A stretch of DNA of 64,000 bases from Burkholderiaceae bacterium (GCA_030695205.1 JAUYTN010000027.1:1-64000); one strand, 5' to 3'. Numbered from the stretch's first letter, positions 1 through 10,967 are shown. Notes: generated by a model from the letters alone, not told the origin. Program-made: numbers and translations.

Positions 1-1
1 C

Positions 2-247
2 TGCGAAGAGAGCTCCAACGCCGGACGGCTGGACATGGCCGTGAAGTTCAACGGCCATGTGTACCTGTTTGAGTTCAAGGTGGTGGAGCTGGCAGCTGAG
101 GGCACCGCGCTGCAACAGATCATTGACAAGGGCTATGCCCATAAGCACCAGGCCAGTGGCCAGCCCATTCACCTGATTGGCGTGGAGTTCAGCAAAACCA
201 GCCGCAGCGTCGTTGGCTTTGAAGCCCAGACGCTGCTGCCGCCATAA
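2..247 (+). CDS. C-terminal fragment of a PD-(D/E)XK nuclease-domain protein (AAA-ATPase-like family)
   Basis: Only the last 81 codons are in the window; the reading frame is open to the left edge, so the true start is outside. The visible peptide has the core of a PD-(D/E)XK fold: an Asp in GRLDMAV, then a beta hairpin ending in YLFEFKV, which matches the D...ExK catalytic pattern. It ends in a segment (HLIGVEFS) typical of proteins with an N-terminal AAA-ATPase-like domain and a C-terminal PDDEXK_9 domain. Family knowledge links these to uncharacterised ATPase/nuclease proteins, often present in many copies in bacteria. The substrate is unknown. It converges on purL with a 15-bp gap and no recognisable terminator. 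Confidence 0.6.
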   Translation, partial: CEESSNAGRLDMAVKFNGHVYLFEFKVVELAAEGTALQQIIDKGYAHKHQASGQPIHLIGVEFSKTSRSVVGFEAQTLLPP

Positions 248-262
248 CGGCCTGCTGGGCTG

Positions 263-3200
263 TTACCCCACCCACCGCCGTGCGTTGTGCCACATCTGCA
301 TCCAGGGGCTGGGGGCGTTGATGCCACCGGTGGCGGGCAGGTCGGTCCAGCTGAGCTGCACGTTGCGGAACACCCGCTCGGGGTGCGGCATCATGGCGGT
401 GAAGCGGCCATCTGCGGTGGTGACGGCAGTCAGGCCGCCGGGGCTGCCGTTGGGGTTGAGGGGGTAGGCTTCGGTGGGCTGGCCGTGGTGGTCGGTGAAC
501 CGCATGGCCGCCAGCTTGCCCTGGCCAATGGCGGCCTGGTTGCCCCGGTGGGCAAAGTTGGCAAAACCTTCGCCGTGTGCCACAGCAATGGGCAGCCGCG
601 TCCCAGCCATGCCCGCAAAGAACAGGCTGGGTGAATCCAACACCTCCACCTGGCTGAGCCGCGCCTCGAAGCGCTCGCTCTGGTTGGTGGTGAAACGCGG
701 CCAGTGCTCGGCACCGGGAATGATGTCGGCCAGCTCGGCAAACATCTGGCAGCCGTTGCACACGCCCAGGCCAAATGTGTCGGTCCGGGCAAAAAAGGCT
801 TTGAACTGCTCGGCCAGCACGGGGTTGAAGGTGATGCTGCGCGCCCAGCCAATGCCCGCGCCCAGCGTGTCGCCATAGCTGAAGCCGCCGCAGGCCACCA
901 CACCGGCAAAGTCGGCCAGGTTGGCGCGGCCGGTTTGCAGGTCGGTCATGTGCACGTCAAAGGCCTCGAACCCGGCCTGGGTGAAGGCCCAGGCCATTTC
1001 CACATGGGAGTTGACGCCCTGCTCGCGCAGGATGGCCACGCGGGGGCGGGACAGCACCAGGCCCACAGAGCCGCCCGCTGAACTGGATGTTTGTGTAGCT
1101 GACAAATCAATACCAGTAAGCGGTGAGGTCAGTTTTTCCTCAAAATTGAAGGTAATGTGAGCATGCAAACCGGGGTCGGCGGCCAGCCCGGCGGCGGCGT
1201 GTTCGGCGTCGGCACAGGCGGGGTTGTCACGCAGCTGGCAAATCTTCCAGCTCACGCTGTCCCAGACCTGGTGCAGATCAAACAGGCTGGCTTCAAACAC
1301 CTTTTTGGTGTCGCGCCACACCTGCAACTTGCCCTTGCCTTCGTCCATGGCCGAGCTGTCGGGCCGTGTTTTGCCGACAAAGTGGCTGTGCTTGCTCAGG
1401 CCGTGCTCACGCAGCACCTGCATCACGTCGTTGCGCTCGGCGGTGCGCACCTGCAGCAGCACGCCCAGCTCCTCGCTGAACAGGGCTTTGAGGGTGAGTT
1501 CTTCGCGGCGGGCACTCACCTGACCCGCCCAGTTTTTGGCATCGCCAAAGTCGGCGCGGCTGTCGGTGATGCCGTCGCCTTCGGTGATGAGCATGTCCAC
1601 GTTGAGCGCCACGCCGACGTGGCCGGCAAAGGCCATTTCGGCTGCTGCCGCCAGCAGCCCACCGTCGCTGCGGTCGTGGTAGGCCAGCACCCTGCCCTGC
1701 GCGCGCAAGGCGTTGACGGCGTTGACCAAGTTGACCAGCAGCTGTGGGTCGTCCAGGTCGGGCACCTCGCCGCCGAACTGGGCTTGCTCGCCGCTCAGGG
1801 TTTGCGCCAGCACGCTGCCACCCATGCGGTTTTGGCCTTGGCCCAGGTCCACCAGCACCAGGGTGGTGTCGGCTTGCGTTGCGTCAAGCTGGGGCGTGAG
1901 GGTGCCGCGCACATCGGCCAGAGAAGCAAACGCGGTGACGATGAGGCTGACGGGGGACGTGACTTTTTTCTTCTCGCCGCCTGTGCTGTCGTCAGCGGCA
2001 GGCGCAGTCCACTGCGTGCGCATAGACAGGCTGTCTTTGCCCACGGGAATGGAAATGCCCAGCGCCGGGCACAACTCCAGGCCGACGGCACGCACGGTGT
2101 CGAACAGCGCGGCGTCTTCGCCGGGCTCGCCACAGGCGGCCATCCAGTTGGCCGACAGCTTGACGCGGGGCAGCTCGAACGGTGCGGCCAGCAGGTTGGT
2201 GATGGCCTCTGCCACGGCCATGCGGCCAGACGCTGCGGCGTTGGTGGCGGCCAGCGGCGTGCGCTCGCCCATGCTCATGGCCTCGCCCGCAAAACCGGCG
2301 TAGTCGGCCAGGGTCACGGCGCAATCGGCCACGGGCACTTGCCAGGGGCCGACCATCTGGTCGCGGTGGGTGAGGCCACCCACGGTGCGGTCGCCAATGG
2401 TGACCAGAAAGCGCTTGCTGGCCACCGTGGGGTGCGACAGCACGTTGATGACGGCTTGCTGCAGATCGACACCGGTGAGGTTGAGGGGCTCTGGGTCGCG
2501 CTGAATACGCTTGACATCGCGCTGCATCTTGGGCGGTTTGCCCAGCAGCACGTTCATGGGCATGTTGACCGGCTGGTTGTCGGCCGTTGCCTGCTCGTCG
2601 GCCACCAGCAACTGGCGCTCTTCGGTGGCCACGCCCACCACCGCAAACGGGCAACGCTCGCGCTCGCAGAAGGCTGCGAACTGTGGGAGCGACTCGGGCG
2701 CAATGGCCAGCACGTAGCGTTCCTGGCTTTCGTTGCACCAAATTTCTTTGGGGGCCATGCCTGACTCTTCCAGCGGCACGGCGCGCAGGTCAAAGCGGGC
2801 ACCGCGCCCGGCGTCGTTGGTCAGCTCGGGGAAGGCGTTGCTGAGGCCGCCCGCGCCCACGTCGTGGATGGCCAGAATGGGGTTGCCCGCGCCTTGCGCC
2901 CAGCAGTGGTTGATGACCTCTTGCGCCCGGCGCTCGATTTCAGGGTTGCCGCGCTGTACCGAATCAAAGTCCAGCGCAGCCGCGTTGGCGCCGGTCGCCA
3001 TAGAACTTGCCGCACTGCCGCCCATGCCGATGCGCATGCCGGGGCCACCCAATTGAATAAGCAGAGAGCCTGCGGGGAATTCAATTTTGTGGGTTTGGTC
3101 AGCATCGATCACGCCCAGGCCGCCCGCGATCATGATGGGCTTGTGGTATCCGCGAACGACGGTTTCCACGGTGTCTGCGCCATGCGTCTCTACCGTCTGC

Positions 3201-4441
3201 TCGTACTCGCGGAAGTAGCCCAGCAGGTTGGGCCGGCCAAACTCGTTGTTGAAGGCCGCGCCGCCCAGCGGGCCTTCGACCATGATTTGCAGCGGGCTGG
3301 CAATGTGCTCCGGCTTGCCCACGGTGCTGCCCCACAGCTTGGACACGGTGAAGCCGGTCAGGCCCGCCTTGGGTTTGGAGCCCCGGCCCGTGGCGCCTTC
3401 GTCACGGATTTCGCCACCTGCGCCGGTGGACGCACCGGGGAACGGGGAGATGGCGGTGGGGTGGTTGTGGGTTTCCACCTTCATCAGTACGTGGTTCACA
3501 GCCTCATTGACTTGATAGCTAGGAACGCTTGACTGGCCTGCGGTGGAGGCACTTTTTCCTTCAAATTGTGCGGTGAAGCGCTGCACCGTGTGGCCTTCCA
3601 TGATGGAGGCGTTGTCGGAGTAGGCCACCACCGTGTGCTGCGGGGTGGTCTGATGGGTGTGGCGGATCATGCCGAACAGGCTGTGCGGCTGGGCCACGCC
3701 GTCCACCGTGAATTCGGCGTTGAAAATTTTGTGGCGGCAGTGCTCGCTGTTGGCCTGCGCGAACATCATCAGCTCCACATCGGTGGGGTTGCGGCCCAGG
3801 GCGGTGAAGCTGGTGACGAGGTAGTCCATTTCGTCGTCGGCCAGGGCCAGGCCGAACTCGACGTTGGCTTGTTCCAGTGCTGGGCGGCCACCGGCCAGTA
3901 CATCGACATGCGCCATGGGGGCGGCGGGCAGCTCGGTGAACAGGGCACTGAGTTGGGTAGCGTCGAACAGCACGCTTTCGGTCATGCGGTCGTGCAGCAA
4001 GGCGGCGGCGGCCTGCAACTGAGCCTCGGTGAGCGTGGGCTTGCCCAGCAACGAGCCCAACAGGCCCGACTCCAGCGTGATGTGGTACTCGGTCAGCCGC
4101 TCTACCCGGCGCACGGCCAGGCCGCAGTTGTGGGCAATGTCGGTTGCTTTGGACGCCCAGGGTGACACCGTACCCAGCCGGGGCGACACCATGAGCACCG
4201 CACTGGCGGCGGCCTTGGGTGCGTTGGAGGCATCAAAAGGTTCGCCGTAGGTGAGCAGTTCGCCCAGGCGCTGCAGGGTGGCTTGGTCGGGCGCGCCGCC
4301 ATCGAAAGCAGCCACATGCACAAACCGGGCGTGCAGCCCGGTGATTTTGTCGCTGATGGCCTGGAGCTGGGGCAGCAACTGGCGGGCTTTGAAGGAGCTG
4401 AGGGCGTTGCCGCCCGAAAAGGTGTGCAGGTGCTGGGTCAC
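263..4441 (-). CDS. purL: Phosphoribosylformylglycinamidine synthase (single-chain, large type)
   Basis: PurL catalyses the fourth step of purine synthesis: FGAR + glutamine + ATP to FGAM, in the cytoplasm. The product is about 1392 residues, slightly longer than the usual 1300-1340. Visible parts are the N-terminal [10 protein letters not shown] region, the catalytic half with [13 protein letters not shown] and [15 protein letters not shown], and a C-terminal glutaminase domain with nucleophile Cys in GVCNGCQM and a terminal MPHPERVF. I prefer the GTG at 4441, which gives [14 protein letters not shown] and fits the family N-terminus; a TTG at 4486 would add 15 residues. Neither has a clear Shine-Dalgarno. 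Two AT-rich stretches, translated as [17 protein letters not shown] and [17 protein letters not shown], look like extra insertions and coincide with dispersed repeats. Confidence 0.95.
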   Translation of the reverse strand: MTQHLHTFSGGNALSSFKARQLLPQLQAISDKITGLHARFVHVAAFDGGAPDQATLQRLGELLTYGEPFDASNAPKAAASAVLMVSPRLGTVSPWASKATDIAHNCGLAVRRVERLTEYHITLESGLLGSLLGKPTLTEAQLQAAAALLHDRMTESVLFDATQLSALFTELPAAPMAHVDVLAGGRPALEQANVEFGLALADDEMDYLVTSFTALGRNPTDVELMMFAQANSEHCRHKIFNAEFTVDGVAQPHSLFGMIRHTHQTTPQHTVVAYSDNASIMEGHTVQRFTAQFEGKSASTAGQSSVPSYQVNEAVNHVLMKVETHNHPTAISPFPGASTGAGGEIRDEGATGRGSKPKAGLTGFTVSKLWGSTVGKPEHIASPLQIMVEGPLGGAAFNNEFGRPNLLGYFREYEQTVETHGADTVETVVRGYHKPIMIAGGLGVIDADQTHKIEFPAGSLLIQLGGPGMRIGMGGSAASSMATGANAAALDFDSVQRGNPEIERRAQEVINHCWAQGAGNPILAIHDVGAGGLSNAFPELTNDAGRGARFDLRAVPLEESGMAPKEIWCNESQERYVLAIAPESLPQFAAFCERERCPFAVVGVATEERQLLVADEQATADNQPVNMPMNVLLGKPPKMQRDVKRIQRDPEPLNLTGVDLQQAVINVLSHPTVASKRFLVTIGDRTVGGLTHRDQMVGPWQVPVADCAVTLADYAGFAGEAMSMGERTPLAATNAAASGRMAVAEAITNLLAAPFELPRVKLSANWMAACGEPGEDAALFDTVRAVGLELCPALGISIPVGKDSLSMRTQWTAPAADDSTGGEKKKVTSPVSLIVTAFASLADVRGTLTPQLDATQADTTLVLVDLGQGQNRMGGSVLAQTLSGEQAQFGGEVPDLDDPQLLVNLVNAVNALRAQGRVLAYHDRSDGGLLAAAAEMAFAGHVGVALNVDMLITEGDGITDSRADFGDAKNWAGQVSARREELTLKALFSEELGVLLQVRTAERNDVMQVLREHGLSKHSHFVGKTRPDSSAMDEGKGKLQVWRDTKKVFEASLFDLHQVWDSVSWKICQLRDNPACADAEHAAAGLAADPGLHAHITFNFEEKLTSPLTGIDLSATQTSSSAGGSVGLVLSRPRVAILREQGVNSHVEMAWAFTQAGFEAFDVHMTDLQTGRANLADFAGVVACGGFSYGDTLGAGIGWARSITFNPVLAEQFKAFFARTDTFGLGVCNGCQMFAELADIIPGAEHWPRFTTNQSERFEARLSQVEVLDSPSLFFAGMAGTRLPIAVAHGEGFANFAHRGNQAAIGQGKLAAMRFTDHHGQPTEAYPLNPNGSPGGLTAVTTADGRFTAMMPHPERVFRNVQLSWTDLPATGGINAPSPWMQMWHNARRWVG
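1095..1148 (+). repeat. 54-bp dispersed AT-rich element inside purL
   Basis: This copy starts GTAGCTGAC, has TCAAT and TAAGCG at the family spacing and ends in a TTTTTCC...AAAATTG tail. It is antisense to purL and is read in frame as part of the linker between the synthase and glutaminase domains. It is exactly 54 bp (18 codons), the same length as the second purL copy. Confidence 0.65.
3515..3568 (+). repeat. 54-bp dispersed AT-rich element inside purL (second copy)
   Basis: It starts ATAGCT and ends TTTTTCCTTCAAATTG. Length and ends match the copy at 1095, and it is read in the same phase (Q/N-F-E-G/E-K). It sits just before the conserved [13 protein letters not shown] segment, where family members normally have a short loop. 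The middle of the repeat is degenerate. Confidence 0.55.
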
Positions 4442-4797
4442 GGTGGGGGTGGGCTGGCCTGACGGCCGCAGGAGCTGCGCAACCAAGGCGTTTCAGAGCC
4501 ATGGAGGCTGGGTGGTTGGAGCCTGTATTTTAGCGGGGGGCTAGGCCGCTTACTGCTGGGAAACCCTGACCAACTGGGGCGGTGCAGATGCTGCAATGGA
4601 CGTGAAATGGCAGTCCTTTGCAAGCAGCTTTTGGCGCTTGAGCGAATCCAGGTAAGCATTCAGTGCAGCTTGGAAACCAACACATTCGAGCCCATGAGGG
4701 GAGGTTGGGCGCCCACCGGCCAGTCGCCTGGACCTTCGAGCGGCCAATGGTGGTACGTGGCCCTGTGCCAAAACCGCAGATGGGATAATTTCAACCC
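4442..4797. other. Intergenic region between divergent purL and map
   Basis: These 356 bp should hold the purL and map promoters. A GATAAT hexamer at 4784-4789 lies 8 bases before the map start. If it is a -10 box, the map transcript starts almost at the ATG and is essentially leaderless; there is no Shine-Dalgarno. A small minus-strand reading frame (4550-4771) resembles nothing I recognise, and I do not call it a gene. Confidence 0.4.
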
Positions 4798-5616
4798 ATG
4801 AGTATTTCCATCAAAGACGCTGCGGGCATCGCAGCCATGCGCACCGCCTGCAGATTGGCGGCCGAGGTGCTGGATCACCTGACGCCATTCATCCAGCCCG
4901 GCATCACCACCCTTGAGATTGACCGCCTGGCGGCCGAGTTCATGAAGCAGCAGGGGACGGTGTCGGCCACGATTGGCTACCAGCCACAGGGCTACCCGCC
5001 CTACCCTGGGCACCTGTGCACATCCGTCAACCAGGTGGTGTGCCACGGCATCCCCAACGACAAGGCGCTGAAAAAAGGCGACATCGTCAATGTGGATGTG
5101 ACCGTCATCAAAGACGGCTGGTTTGGCGACACCAGCCGGATGTTTCTGGTGGGCGAGTGCTCCATTGCCGCCAAGCGGCTGGTGACCGTGACCTACGACG
5201 CGATGTGGAAGGGCATTGAGCAGGTGCGCCCGGGCACGCGGCTGGGCGACATTGGTCACGCCATTCAACGCTTTGCCGAGGGCCAGGGCTTTACTGTGGT
5301 GCGTGAGTTTTGCGGGCACGGCATTGGGCAAACCTTCCATGAAGAGCCGCAGGTGCTGCACTACGGCAAGCCCGGCACGCTGGACGTGCTGAAAGCCGGC
5401 ATGACCTTCACCATTGAGCCCATGATCAATGCGGGCAAGCGCGACATCAAAGAACAAGGCGACGGCTGGACCATCGTCACCAAAGACCGCTCGCTGTCGG
5501 CCCAGTGGGAGCACACCGTGCTGGTGACTGACACCGGCTACGAGGTGCTGACCCTGTCAGCGGGCAGCCCGCCTACGCCCGCTTTTGTGCGGCCTGTGGC
5601 AACAGCTGCAGCCTGA
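4798..5616 (+). CDS. map: Methionine aminopeptidase, type I
   Basis: It removes the initiator methionine from nascent proteins in the cytoplasm, acting after peptide deformylase. The 272-residue length is normal for type I. The pita-bread fold metal ligands are recognisable: Asp in DIVNVDVTV and GDTSRMF, His in [11 protein letters not shown], Glu in FTIEPMI and Glu in QWEHTVLV. The N-terminal SH3-type extension of eukaryotic forms is absent. The start has no upstream Shine-Dalgarno, and a GATAAT box lies just before it, suggesting a leaderless transcript. glnD begins 8 bp after its stop, so the two are probably co-transcribed. Confidence 0.96.
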   Translation: MSISIKDAAGIAAMRTACRLAAEVLDHLTPFIQPGITTLEIDRLAAEFMKQQGTVSATIGYQPQGYPPYPGHLCTSVNQVVCHGIPNDKALKKGDIVNVDVTVIKDGWFGDTSRMFLVGECSIAAKRLVTVTYDAMWKGIEQVRPGTRLGDIGHAIQRFAEGQGFTVVREFCGHGIGQTFHEEPQVLHYGKPGTLDVLKAGMTFTIEPMINAGKRDIKEQGDGWTIVTKDRSLSAQWEHTVLVTDTGYEVLTLSAGSPPTPAFVRPVATAAA

Positions 5617-5624
5617 CGGCTTGT

Positions 5625-8291
5625 ATGCAAGCCAGCCCCCCCTCCGCTCCCACCAGGCCGGGTTTGGCCACACCGGCCGAGCTGCGCGACCGCTACCGCA
5701 CAGACAAGCAGCACCTGCTGGCCGGTTTGCCCATGGACAAACTGACCACGCGCGGGGTGCGCGCCACGCTGCGCAAAACCGCCCGCCTGGCCGACAACCT
5801 GCTGCGCACCCTTTGGCAGCGTGCGGGCCTGGGCAGCGACTTTGCGCTGATTGGGGTGGGCGGCTTTGGGCGGGGTGAGCTGTTTCCGCACTCGGATGTG
5901 GATGTGCTGGTGCTGATGCCAGACGGTGCCGCACCCGAAACGGACAGCACCCTCAAGCACAGGCTGGAGGAGTTCATTGGGCTGTGCTGGGACTGCGGGC
6001 TGGACATAGGCTCCAGCGTGCGCAATGTGGCCGACTGCGTCAAAGAGGCCAGCCGCGACGTGACGGTGCAAACCTCCATGCTGGAGTGTCGGCTGATTGT
6101 GGGCAGCCGCACCCAATTCCGGCGGCTGGTGCAGGCCCTGGGTGAGGCCATGGTGCCCAAGGCTTTTTTTGTGGCCAAAACACTGGAAATGCGCCAGCGC
6201 CACCAGCGCCACGAAAACACACCCTATGCGCTGGAACCCAACTGCAAAGAGTCTCCGGGGGGCTTGCGGGATTTGCAAATCATTCTGTGGGTGGCCAAGG
6301 CCGCAGGGCTGGGCCGCAGCTGGGATGAGCTGGGGCGCCGGGGCCTGGCCACGCCACGCGAGGTGCAGCAACTCAAGGCCAATGAGGCGCTGCTCAACCT
6401 CATTCGGCTGCGCCTGCACCTGATTGCCGGGCGTCGCGAAGACCGGCTGGTGTTTGACCTGCAAACGGCGGTGGCGCAGTCGTTCATGCGGCCAAGCGAC
6501 CTGCCTGCACCTGCCACCCACGCACGGGGCGTGCGCCGGGCCGGCGAAATGCTGATGAAGCGCTACTACTGGAGCGCCAAGGCGGTAGCGCAGCTCAACC
6601 AGATACTGCTGCTCAACATCCAGGAGTGCCTGAGCGACGACACCGAACGCGCCAGCCAGCCGCTGCGGCCCATACACCCGCTATTTGTGGAAAAAGCCGG
6701 CATGCTGGAGGTGGTCAGCGACACGGTGTACCAGGAGCACCCCCACGCCATTCTGGAAACCTTTTTCCTGTACCAGACCACGCGCGGTATCAAGGGGCTG
6801 TCGGCCCGCACCCTGCGGGCGCTGTACAACGCACGGCCGGTGATGAACAGCGCCTTTCGGGCAGACCCGGTGAACCGGGCCATGTTCCTGAACATCCTGA
6901 AGCAGCCCGACGGCATCACCCACGCCCTGCGGCTGATGAACGAGACCTCGGTGCTGGGGCGCTACCTGTGGGTGTTTCGGCGCATCGTGGGGCAGATGCA
7001 GCACGACCTGTTCCATGTGTACACGGTGGACCAGCACATCCTGATGGTGCTGCGCAATGTGCGGCGGTTTTTTATTCCCGAGCATTCGCACGAGTACCCG
7101 TTTTGCTCGCAGCTGGCCTCGGGCTGGGACAAGCCCTGGATTTTTTATGTGGCAGCGCTGTTCCATGACATTGCTAAGGGCCGGGGTGGCGACCACTCCG
7201 ACCTGGGCGCACAGGAGGTGCGCACCTTCTGCCGCCAGCACCAGATCGAGCGCGAAGATGCCGACCTGATTGCCTTCATGGTGTCCGAGCACCTGGCCAT
7301 GAGCCGCATTGCCCAGAAGGAAGACCTGAGCGACCCCGCCGTCATCCAGGCCTTTGCCCATCGGGTGGGTACCGAGCGCCGCCTGACGGCGCTGTACCTG
7401 CTGACGGTGGCCGACATCCGGGGTACCAGCCCCAAGGTCTGGAACAACTGGAAGGGCAAGCTGCTGGAAGACTTGTACCGCTACACCCTGCGGGTGTTGG
7501 GCGGTCGATCGGCCGACCCCAGTGCGCTGATCGAGGCACGCAAGCGCGAAGCCCTGACCCAACTGGCCCTGCACGCCCTGCCCTTTGACGCGCACAAGGC
7601 CCTGTGGGACACGTTGGACGTGAGCTACTTTATGCGCCACGAGGCGGGCGAAATTGCCTGGCACACCCGCCAGATTACCCGCGAGCTGGCCAGAAACCCC
7701 AAGCTCGGCACGCTGGTGCGCGCCCGCACCTCGCCAGCTGGCGAGGGCATGCAGGTGCTGGTGTACACCCAGGACCAGAGCGACCTGTTCGCCCGCATTT
7801 GCGGGTTTTTTGACCAGGCCAGCTACAGCGTGCTGGACGCCAAGATCCACACCACCCGCTCGGGCCATGCGCTGGACACCTTTGTGGTGGTGGTGCCCAG
7901 CCTGTCTGAGCACTACCGCGAGCTGCTGGGCATGGTGGAGGTGAACCTGAGCCGCTTCATTGAGGAGCGCGGCCCCCTGCCCCCACCCAGCCGGGGCCGG
8001 ATGTCGCGCCGGGTGAAAAGCTTCCCGGTCACGCCCCGGGTAGAGCTGCGGCCCGACGACAAAGCCCAGCGCTGGCTGCTGAGCGTGTCCACCAGCGACC
8101 GGGCCGGGCTGCTCTACAGCATTGCCCGGGTGCTGGCCAGCCACGGCATCAACCTGCAGCTGGCCAAAATCACCACGCTGGGCGAGCGGGTGGAAGACAC
8201 GTTTTTGATTGACGGCGCACCGTTGCAGCACAACAAGGCGCAAATTGCCATTGAAACCGAGCTGCTGGATGTGCTGACGCCCAAGCCTTAG
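5625..8291 (+). CDS. glnD: Bifunctional [protein-PII] uridylyltransferase/uridylyl-removing enzyme
   Basis: GlnD senses glutamine and adds UMP to, or removes it from, the PII proteins, which set NtrB/NtrC activity and GS adenylylation. In order, the 888 residues show a nucleotidyltransferase motif (GVGGFGRGE near 77, then SDVDVLVL), an HD phosphohydrolase motif ([13 protein letters not shown]) for deuridylylation, and two C-terminal ACT domains (from [12 protein letters not shown] and [13 protein letters not shown]) that bind glutamine. Length and order are those of the family. It follows map by 8 bp. It is functionally tied to glnA-ntrB-ntrC at the other end of the window. Confidence 0.97.
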   Translation: MQASPPSAPTRPGLATPAELRDRYRTDKQHLLAGLPMDKLTTRGVRATLRKTARLADNLLRTLWQRAGLGSDFALIGVGGFGRGELFPHSDVDVLVLMPDGAAPETDSTLKHRLEEFIGLCWDCGLDIGSSVRNVADCVKEASRDVTVQTSMLECRLIVGSRTQFRRLVQALGEAMVPKAFFVAKTLEMRQRHQRHENTPYALEPNCKESPGGLRDLQIILWVAKAAGLGRSWDELGRRGLATPREVQQLKANEALLNLIRLRLHLIAGRREDRLVFDLQTAVAQSFMRPSDLPAPATHARGVRRAGEMLMKRYYWSAKAVAQLNQILLLNIQECLSDDTERASQPLRPIHPLFVEKAGMLEVVSDTVYQEHPHAILETFFLYQTTRGIKGLSARTLRALYNARPVMNSAFRADPVNRAMFLNILKQPDGITHALRLMNETSVLGRYLWVFRRIVGQMQHDLFHVYTVDQHILMVLRNVRRFFIPEHSHEYPFCSQLASGWDKPWIFYVAALFHDIAKGRGGDHSDLGAQEVRTFCRQHQIEREDADLIAFMVSEHLAMSRIAQKEDLSDPAVIQAFAHRVGTERRLTALYLLTVADIRGTSPKVWNNWKGKLLEDLYRYTLRVLGGRSADPSALIEARKREALTQLALHALPFDAHKALWDTLDVSYFMRHEAGEIAWHTRQITRELARNPKLGTLVRARTSPAGEGMQVLVYTQDQSDLFARICGFFDQASYSVLDAKIHTTRSGHALDTFVVVVPSLSEHYRELLGMVEVNLSRFIEERGPLPPPSRGRMSRRVKSFPVTPRVELRPDDKAQRWLLSVSTSDRAGLLYSIARVLASHGINLQLAKITTLGERVEDTFLIDGAPLQHNKAQIAIETELLDVLTPKP

Positions 8292-8303
8292 CACACAAAA
8301 TAT

Positions 8304-8349
8304 GTAGCGAACTTCTTAATGCTACCAGGCGTAAAAAGCTATTTTTATG
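8304..8349 (+). repeat. Dispersed AT-rich element between glnD and def
   Basis: This intergenic copy starts GTAGCGAAC, has CAGGCGTAAAAAGC at the AAGCG position and ends TATTTTTATG. It fills the 53-bp gap between the convergent glnD and def genes and overlaps the last codons of def. No conventional terminator is seen here. Confidence 0.6.
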
Positions 8350-8869
8350 ACAAATCCGGGAACAGCTGGTCGGTAAAACCGAACTGGCTGAAGTCGGTCA
8401 TTTGCATGGGGTAGAGCTTGCCCCAGAGGTGGTCGCACTCGTGCTGCACCACCCGGGCATGAAAACCTTCCACTGTGCGGTCAATGGGTTGGCCGTGCTC
8501 GTCCAGGCCCTGGTAGCGCAGGCGCTGCCAGCGGGGCACCTGGCCGCGCAGGCCGGGCAGCGAGAGGCAACCCTCCCAGTCCAGCGCCTGCTCGCCGCCC
8601 AGGGGGGTGAGCACCGGGTTGACGAGTACTGTGGGGGGCACCACCGGTGCGGCTGGGTAGCGCGGGTTGGGCAGGCCGGAGCCAAACACCACCACCTGCA
8701 GGCCCACCCCAATCTGGGGGGCAGCCAGGCCAGCGCCGTTGGCAGCGGCCATGGTGTCGCGCAGGTCTTGCACCAGGGCGGCCAGCTCGGGGCTGGGCAC
8801 CTGAGCCACCGGCTGAGCTGCCTGAAGCAGCCGGGGGTCTCCCATGCGCAAAATGGGGCGAACGGCCAT
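8345..8869 (-). CDS. def: Peptide deformylase
   Basis: It removes the formyl group from N-terminal formyl-Met of nascent chains. All three family motifs are present in the 174 residues: GAGLAAPQ (about 45-52), EGCLSLPG with metal ligand Cys101, and HECDH with ligands His143 and His147 and catalytic Glu144. EGCLSLPG has Leu where Val is usual, a conservative change. It lies 38 bp downstream of the MinD-like ATPase gene on the same strand and may share its transcript. The genome may hold a second def copy near fmt, which cannot be judged here. Confidence 0.94.
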   Translation of the reverse strand: MAVRPILRMGDPRLLQAAQPVAQVPSPELAALVQDLRDTMAAANGAGLAAPQIGVGLQVVVFGSGLPNPRYPAAPVVPPTVLVNPVLTPLGGEQALDWEGCLSLPGLRGQVPRWQRLRYQGLDEHGQPIDRTVEGFHARVVQHECDHLWGKLYPMQMTDFSQFGFTDQLFPDLS

Positions 8870-8907
8870 GGTGCTTGCCTGGGCGGGGTTGGGCGAGCCG
8901 GGGCCGG

Positions 8908-9771
8908 TCAGCTGGTGGAGCGAACCGCTTGCCAGCGTTGCACCAAGTCGCCCAGGCGGGCGGCAATGGCCGCCAGCGCCTGTGCCGGGGCCGAGCCGGG
9001 CATGGCAGTGAACAGCAGCTGGCGCTTTTGCACCGCGTTGCGCACCAGCACGTCAGAGGGCACATCGCCCAGGTGGGTCAGCACCACAGGGCCGCTGCCC
9101 AGGGCGGGCACAAAACGGTCCACCACCCGCTGCAGCTGGGTGGTGATGGCCCGGCCCTCGCCGGGCTGCAGGGTTTGGTTGATGACCACGCGCACCGTGC
9201 GCCGCCCTTGCTGCGCGGCCAGCACCTTCACGGTGGCGTAGGCATCGGTCAGGGAGGTGGGCTCGGGGGTGGAGACCAGCAACACCTCGTCGGCCAGGGA
9301 CACGGCGTACAGCACCACGTCGGAAATGCCTGCGCCAGTGTCCAGAATGACCACGTCGTAGTCGAGCATGACGCTGTGCATCACGGTCTGGAACTGCTCG
9401 CGCACATCGGAGGTGAGGCGGGAGTACTCCACCAGGCCGGAGCCGGCCAGCAGCACATCGAAGCCGCCGGGCGCATTCAAGATGGCTTCGCGCAGGGTGG
9501 ATTTGCCGGTGAAGACGTCGTGCAGCGTGGTTTTGGGGTAGAGGTTGAGCACCACGTCGAGGTTGGCCAGGCCAAGGTCGGCGTCGAGTACCAGCACCCG
9601 CAGGCCCCGCTTGGCCAGGGCCGCAGCGGTGTTGGCCGAGACAAAGGTTTTGCCCACACCACCTTTGCCGCTGGTGACGGCAAACACGAGGGCACGTTTG
9701 GGGTCCACCGGAAACGCCGGGCGGTACACCACAGCGGCACGGGCAGCATTGGGCACAGGCGCGGTGCTCAT
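8908..9771 (-). CDS. MinD/ParA-family P-loop ATPase, FlhG (FleN)-like
   Basis: This 287-residue cytoplasmic ATPase has a deviant Walker A motif (SGKGGVGKT, residues 34-42), LDADLGLANLDV and VILDTGAGIS, the signature of the MinD/FlhG branch. FlhG/FleN proteins control number and placement of polar flagella, and relatives act on other cell-pole systems. No flagellar gene is nearby. Its start codon overlaps the stop of the upstream diguanylate cyclase gene by 4 bp, so the two are translationally coupled, suggesting a link between polar localisation and c-di-GMP. That link is inference. Confidence 0.8.
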   Translation of the reverse strand: MSTAPVPNAARAAVVYRPAFPVDPKRALVFAVTSGKGGVGKTFVSANTAAALAKRGLRVLVLDADLGLANLDVVLNLYPKTTLHDVFTGKSTLREAILNAPGGFDVLLAGSGLVEYSRLTSDVREQFQTVMHSVMLDYDVVILDTGAGISDVVLYAVSLADEVLLVSTPEPTSLTDAYATVKVLAAQQGRRTVRVVINQTLQPGEGRAITTQLQRVVDRFVPALGSGPVVLTHLGDVPSDVLVRNAVQKRQLLFTAMPGSAPAQALAAIAARLGDLVQRWQAVRSTS

Positions 9772-10541
9772 GATTGGCCCACCGATGTGTGGTGTTCAGG
9801 GTCTGTGGCGTGGCCATTGGCCAGCCCCGTGAGGTTCAACGCGCCGTACAACAATTCTTTTTCCTCGGTGGACACCACGGTGTCAAAAGTTTCTTCCAGG
9901 CAGACGCGGTTGCGGCCTTCTTTTTTGGCGCGATAGAGCTGCCGGTCGGCCCGCTCTACCCACAGCGACACCCCAGAGCGCACCCACTGCGGGGCAAATG
10001 CGCCACCCACGCTCACAGTAAGGCTCAGGGTTTTGCCGTCCCCCAGCTCAAACGGCTGGGCCTCCACCGCCTGACGGATGCGCTCGGCCACCACCGTGCT
10101 GTAGGAGTGGGAACAATTGGGCAGCACCACCGCAAACTCTTCGCCCCCAAAGCGGGCCACCGAGTCCATGGGCCGGATGCAGGTGAGCAGCCGCTGCGCC
10201 ATTTGCTGGAGCACCTTGTCACCGGCCAGGTGGCCGTGCACGTCGTTGACCGGCTTGAAGTGGTCCACATCGACCATGAGCAAAAGCGCGTCGTCACCCA
10301 GGCGGGCCACGCGGTCAAGCTCTTGCTCCATGACGTGGCAAAAGGCCCGCCGGTTGGACAAGCCTGTGAGCGGGTCGCGGGAGGACAGGTCGCACAGGGC
10401 GTCGATGACGGACTGCACGTAGTCTTGCGGCGCTTGGGCGTCGGCAAACACCGGCTGCCCGGATTGGGCAATCAGCATGAGGGCCGAACCTAGCCGCAGG
10501 GCGTCAACATCGACGTGGCGGTGGGGATGAAGGGATTTCAT
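9768..10541 (-). CDS. Diguanylate cyclase (GGDEF domain)
   Basis: The 257-residue protein has a short N-terminal region of no recognised family and a full GGDEF domain: DPLTGLSNRR, VDVDHFKPVND, and the active-site loop GGEEF at 132-136. An inhibitory RxxD site (Arg123, Asp126) lies five residues before the loop, so feedback inhibition by c-di-GMP is expected. Residues normally needed for catalysis are present, so the enzyme should make c-di-GMP from GTP. No signal peptide or membrane span is evident. Its stop overlaps the start of the FlhG-like gene (ATGA). Confidence 0.9.
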   Translation of the reverse strand: MKSLHPHRHVDVDALRLGSALMLIAQSGQPVFADAQAPQDYVQSVIDALCDLSSRDPLTGLSNRRAFCHVMEQELDRVARLGDDALLLMVDVDHFKPVNDVHGHLAGDKVLQQMAQRLLTCIRPMDSVARFGGEEFAVVLPNCSHSYSTVVAERIRQAVEAQPFELGDGKTLSLTVSVGGAFAPQWVRSGVSLWVERADRQLYRAKKEGRNRVCLEETFDTVVSTEEKELLYGALNLTGLANGHATDPEHHTSVGQS

Positions 10542-10607
10542 GGCTTGAGGCTTGTGCTGACACAGTCTAGCATTGGGCGCTGTTCAACCAATCTTGGAGT
10601 CAAGCCC

Positions 10608-10967
10608 ATGACACACCTCTTTTCTTGCATTCACATCAGCCAGCGGGTGCGCCAATTGACGGTGGCCATGGCCACTGCCGTGGCTTGCGGCGCCTCACTG
10701 GCGGCAGGGCCCGCCATTTTCAAAGACGCCGACCTGAAGCTGGGCGAGCAACTGATTGCCCAGAACAAATGCACCCAGTGCCATGTGAGCAAGGTGGGAG
10801 GAGACGGCAGCGCCATGTACAAGCCGCAAGGGCGCATCAACGAAGCTGGCCTGCTGCGTGGCATGGTGGAGCAGTGCAACAGCATGCTGAACCTGCAGAT
10901 GTTCCCCGAGGAGGTGACCGCAGTGGCCGCGGTGCTCAACCGCGACCACTACCGCTTTGCCAAGTGA
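10608..10967 (+). CDS. Small periplasmic c-type cytochrome
   Basis: The 119-residue product starts at the ATG at 10608, preceded by GGAG about 8 bases upstream. Residues 1-35 form a signal peptide (basic RVRQ, then a hydrophobic run ending SLAAG). A single haem motif CTQCH follows in QNKCTQCHVSK, and a Met in NLQMFPEEV is a possible distal ligand. This suggests a periplasmic class I-like mono-haem electron carrier. The specific partner is unknown and the neighbours (DGC and ligA) give no clue. Longer upstream starts are possible but would bury the signal peptide. Confidence 0.75.
   Translation: MTHLFSCIHISQRVRQLTVAMATAVACGASLAAGPAIFKDADLKLGEQLIAQNKCTQCHVSKVGGDGSAMYKPQGRINEAGLLRGMVEQCNSMLNLQMFPEEVTAVAAVLNRDHYRFAK

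Noticed and set aside
1157..2764. 535-codon open frame on the plus strand opposite purL
   Set aside because: It is a GC-skew shadow of purL: composition is His/Gln/Gly/Val-rich with no known domain, while the minus-strand protein matches PurL throughout.
4550..4771. 73-codon minus-strand frame between purL and map
   Set aside because: AALNAYLDSLKRQ looks protein-like, but there is no ribosome binding site, no family I recognise, and the region should hold divergent promoters.
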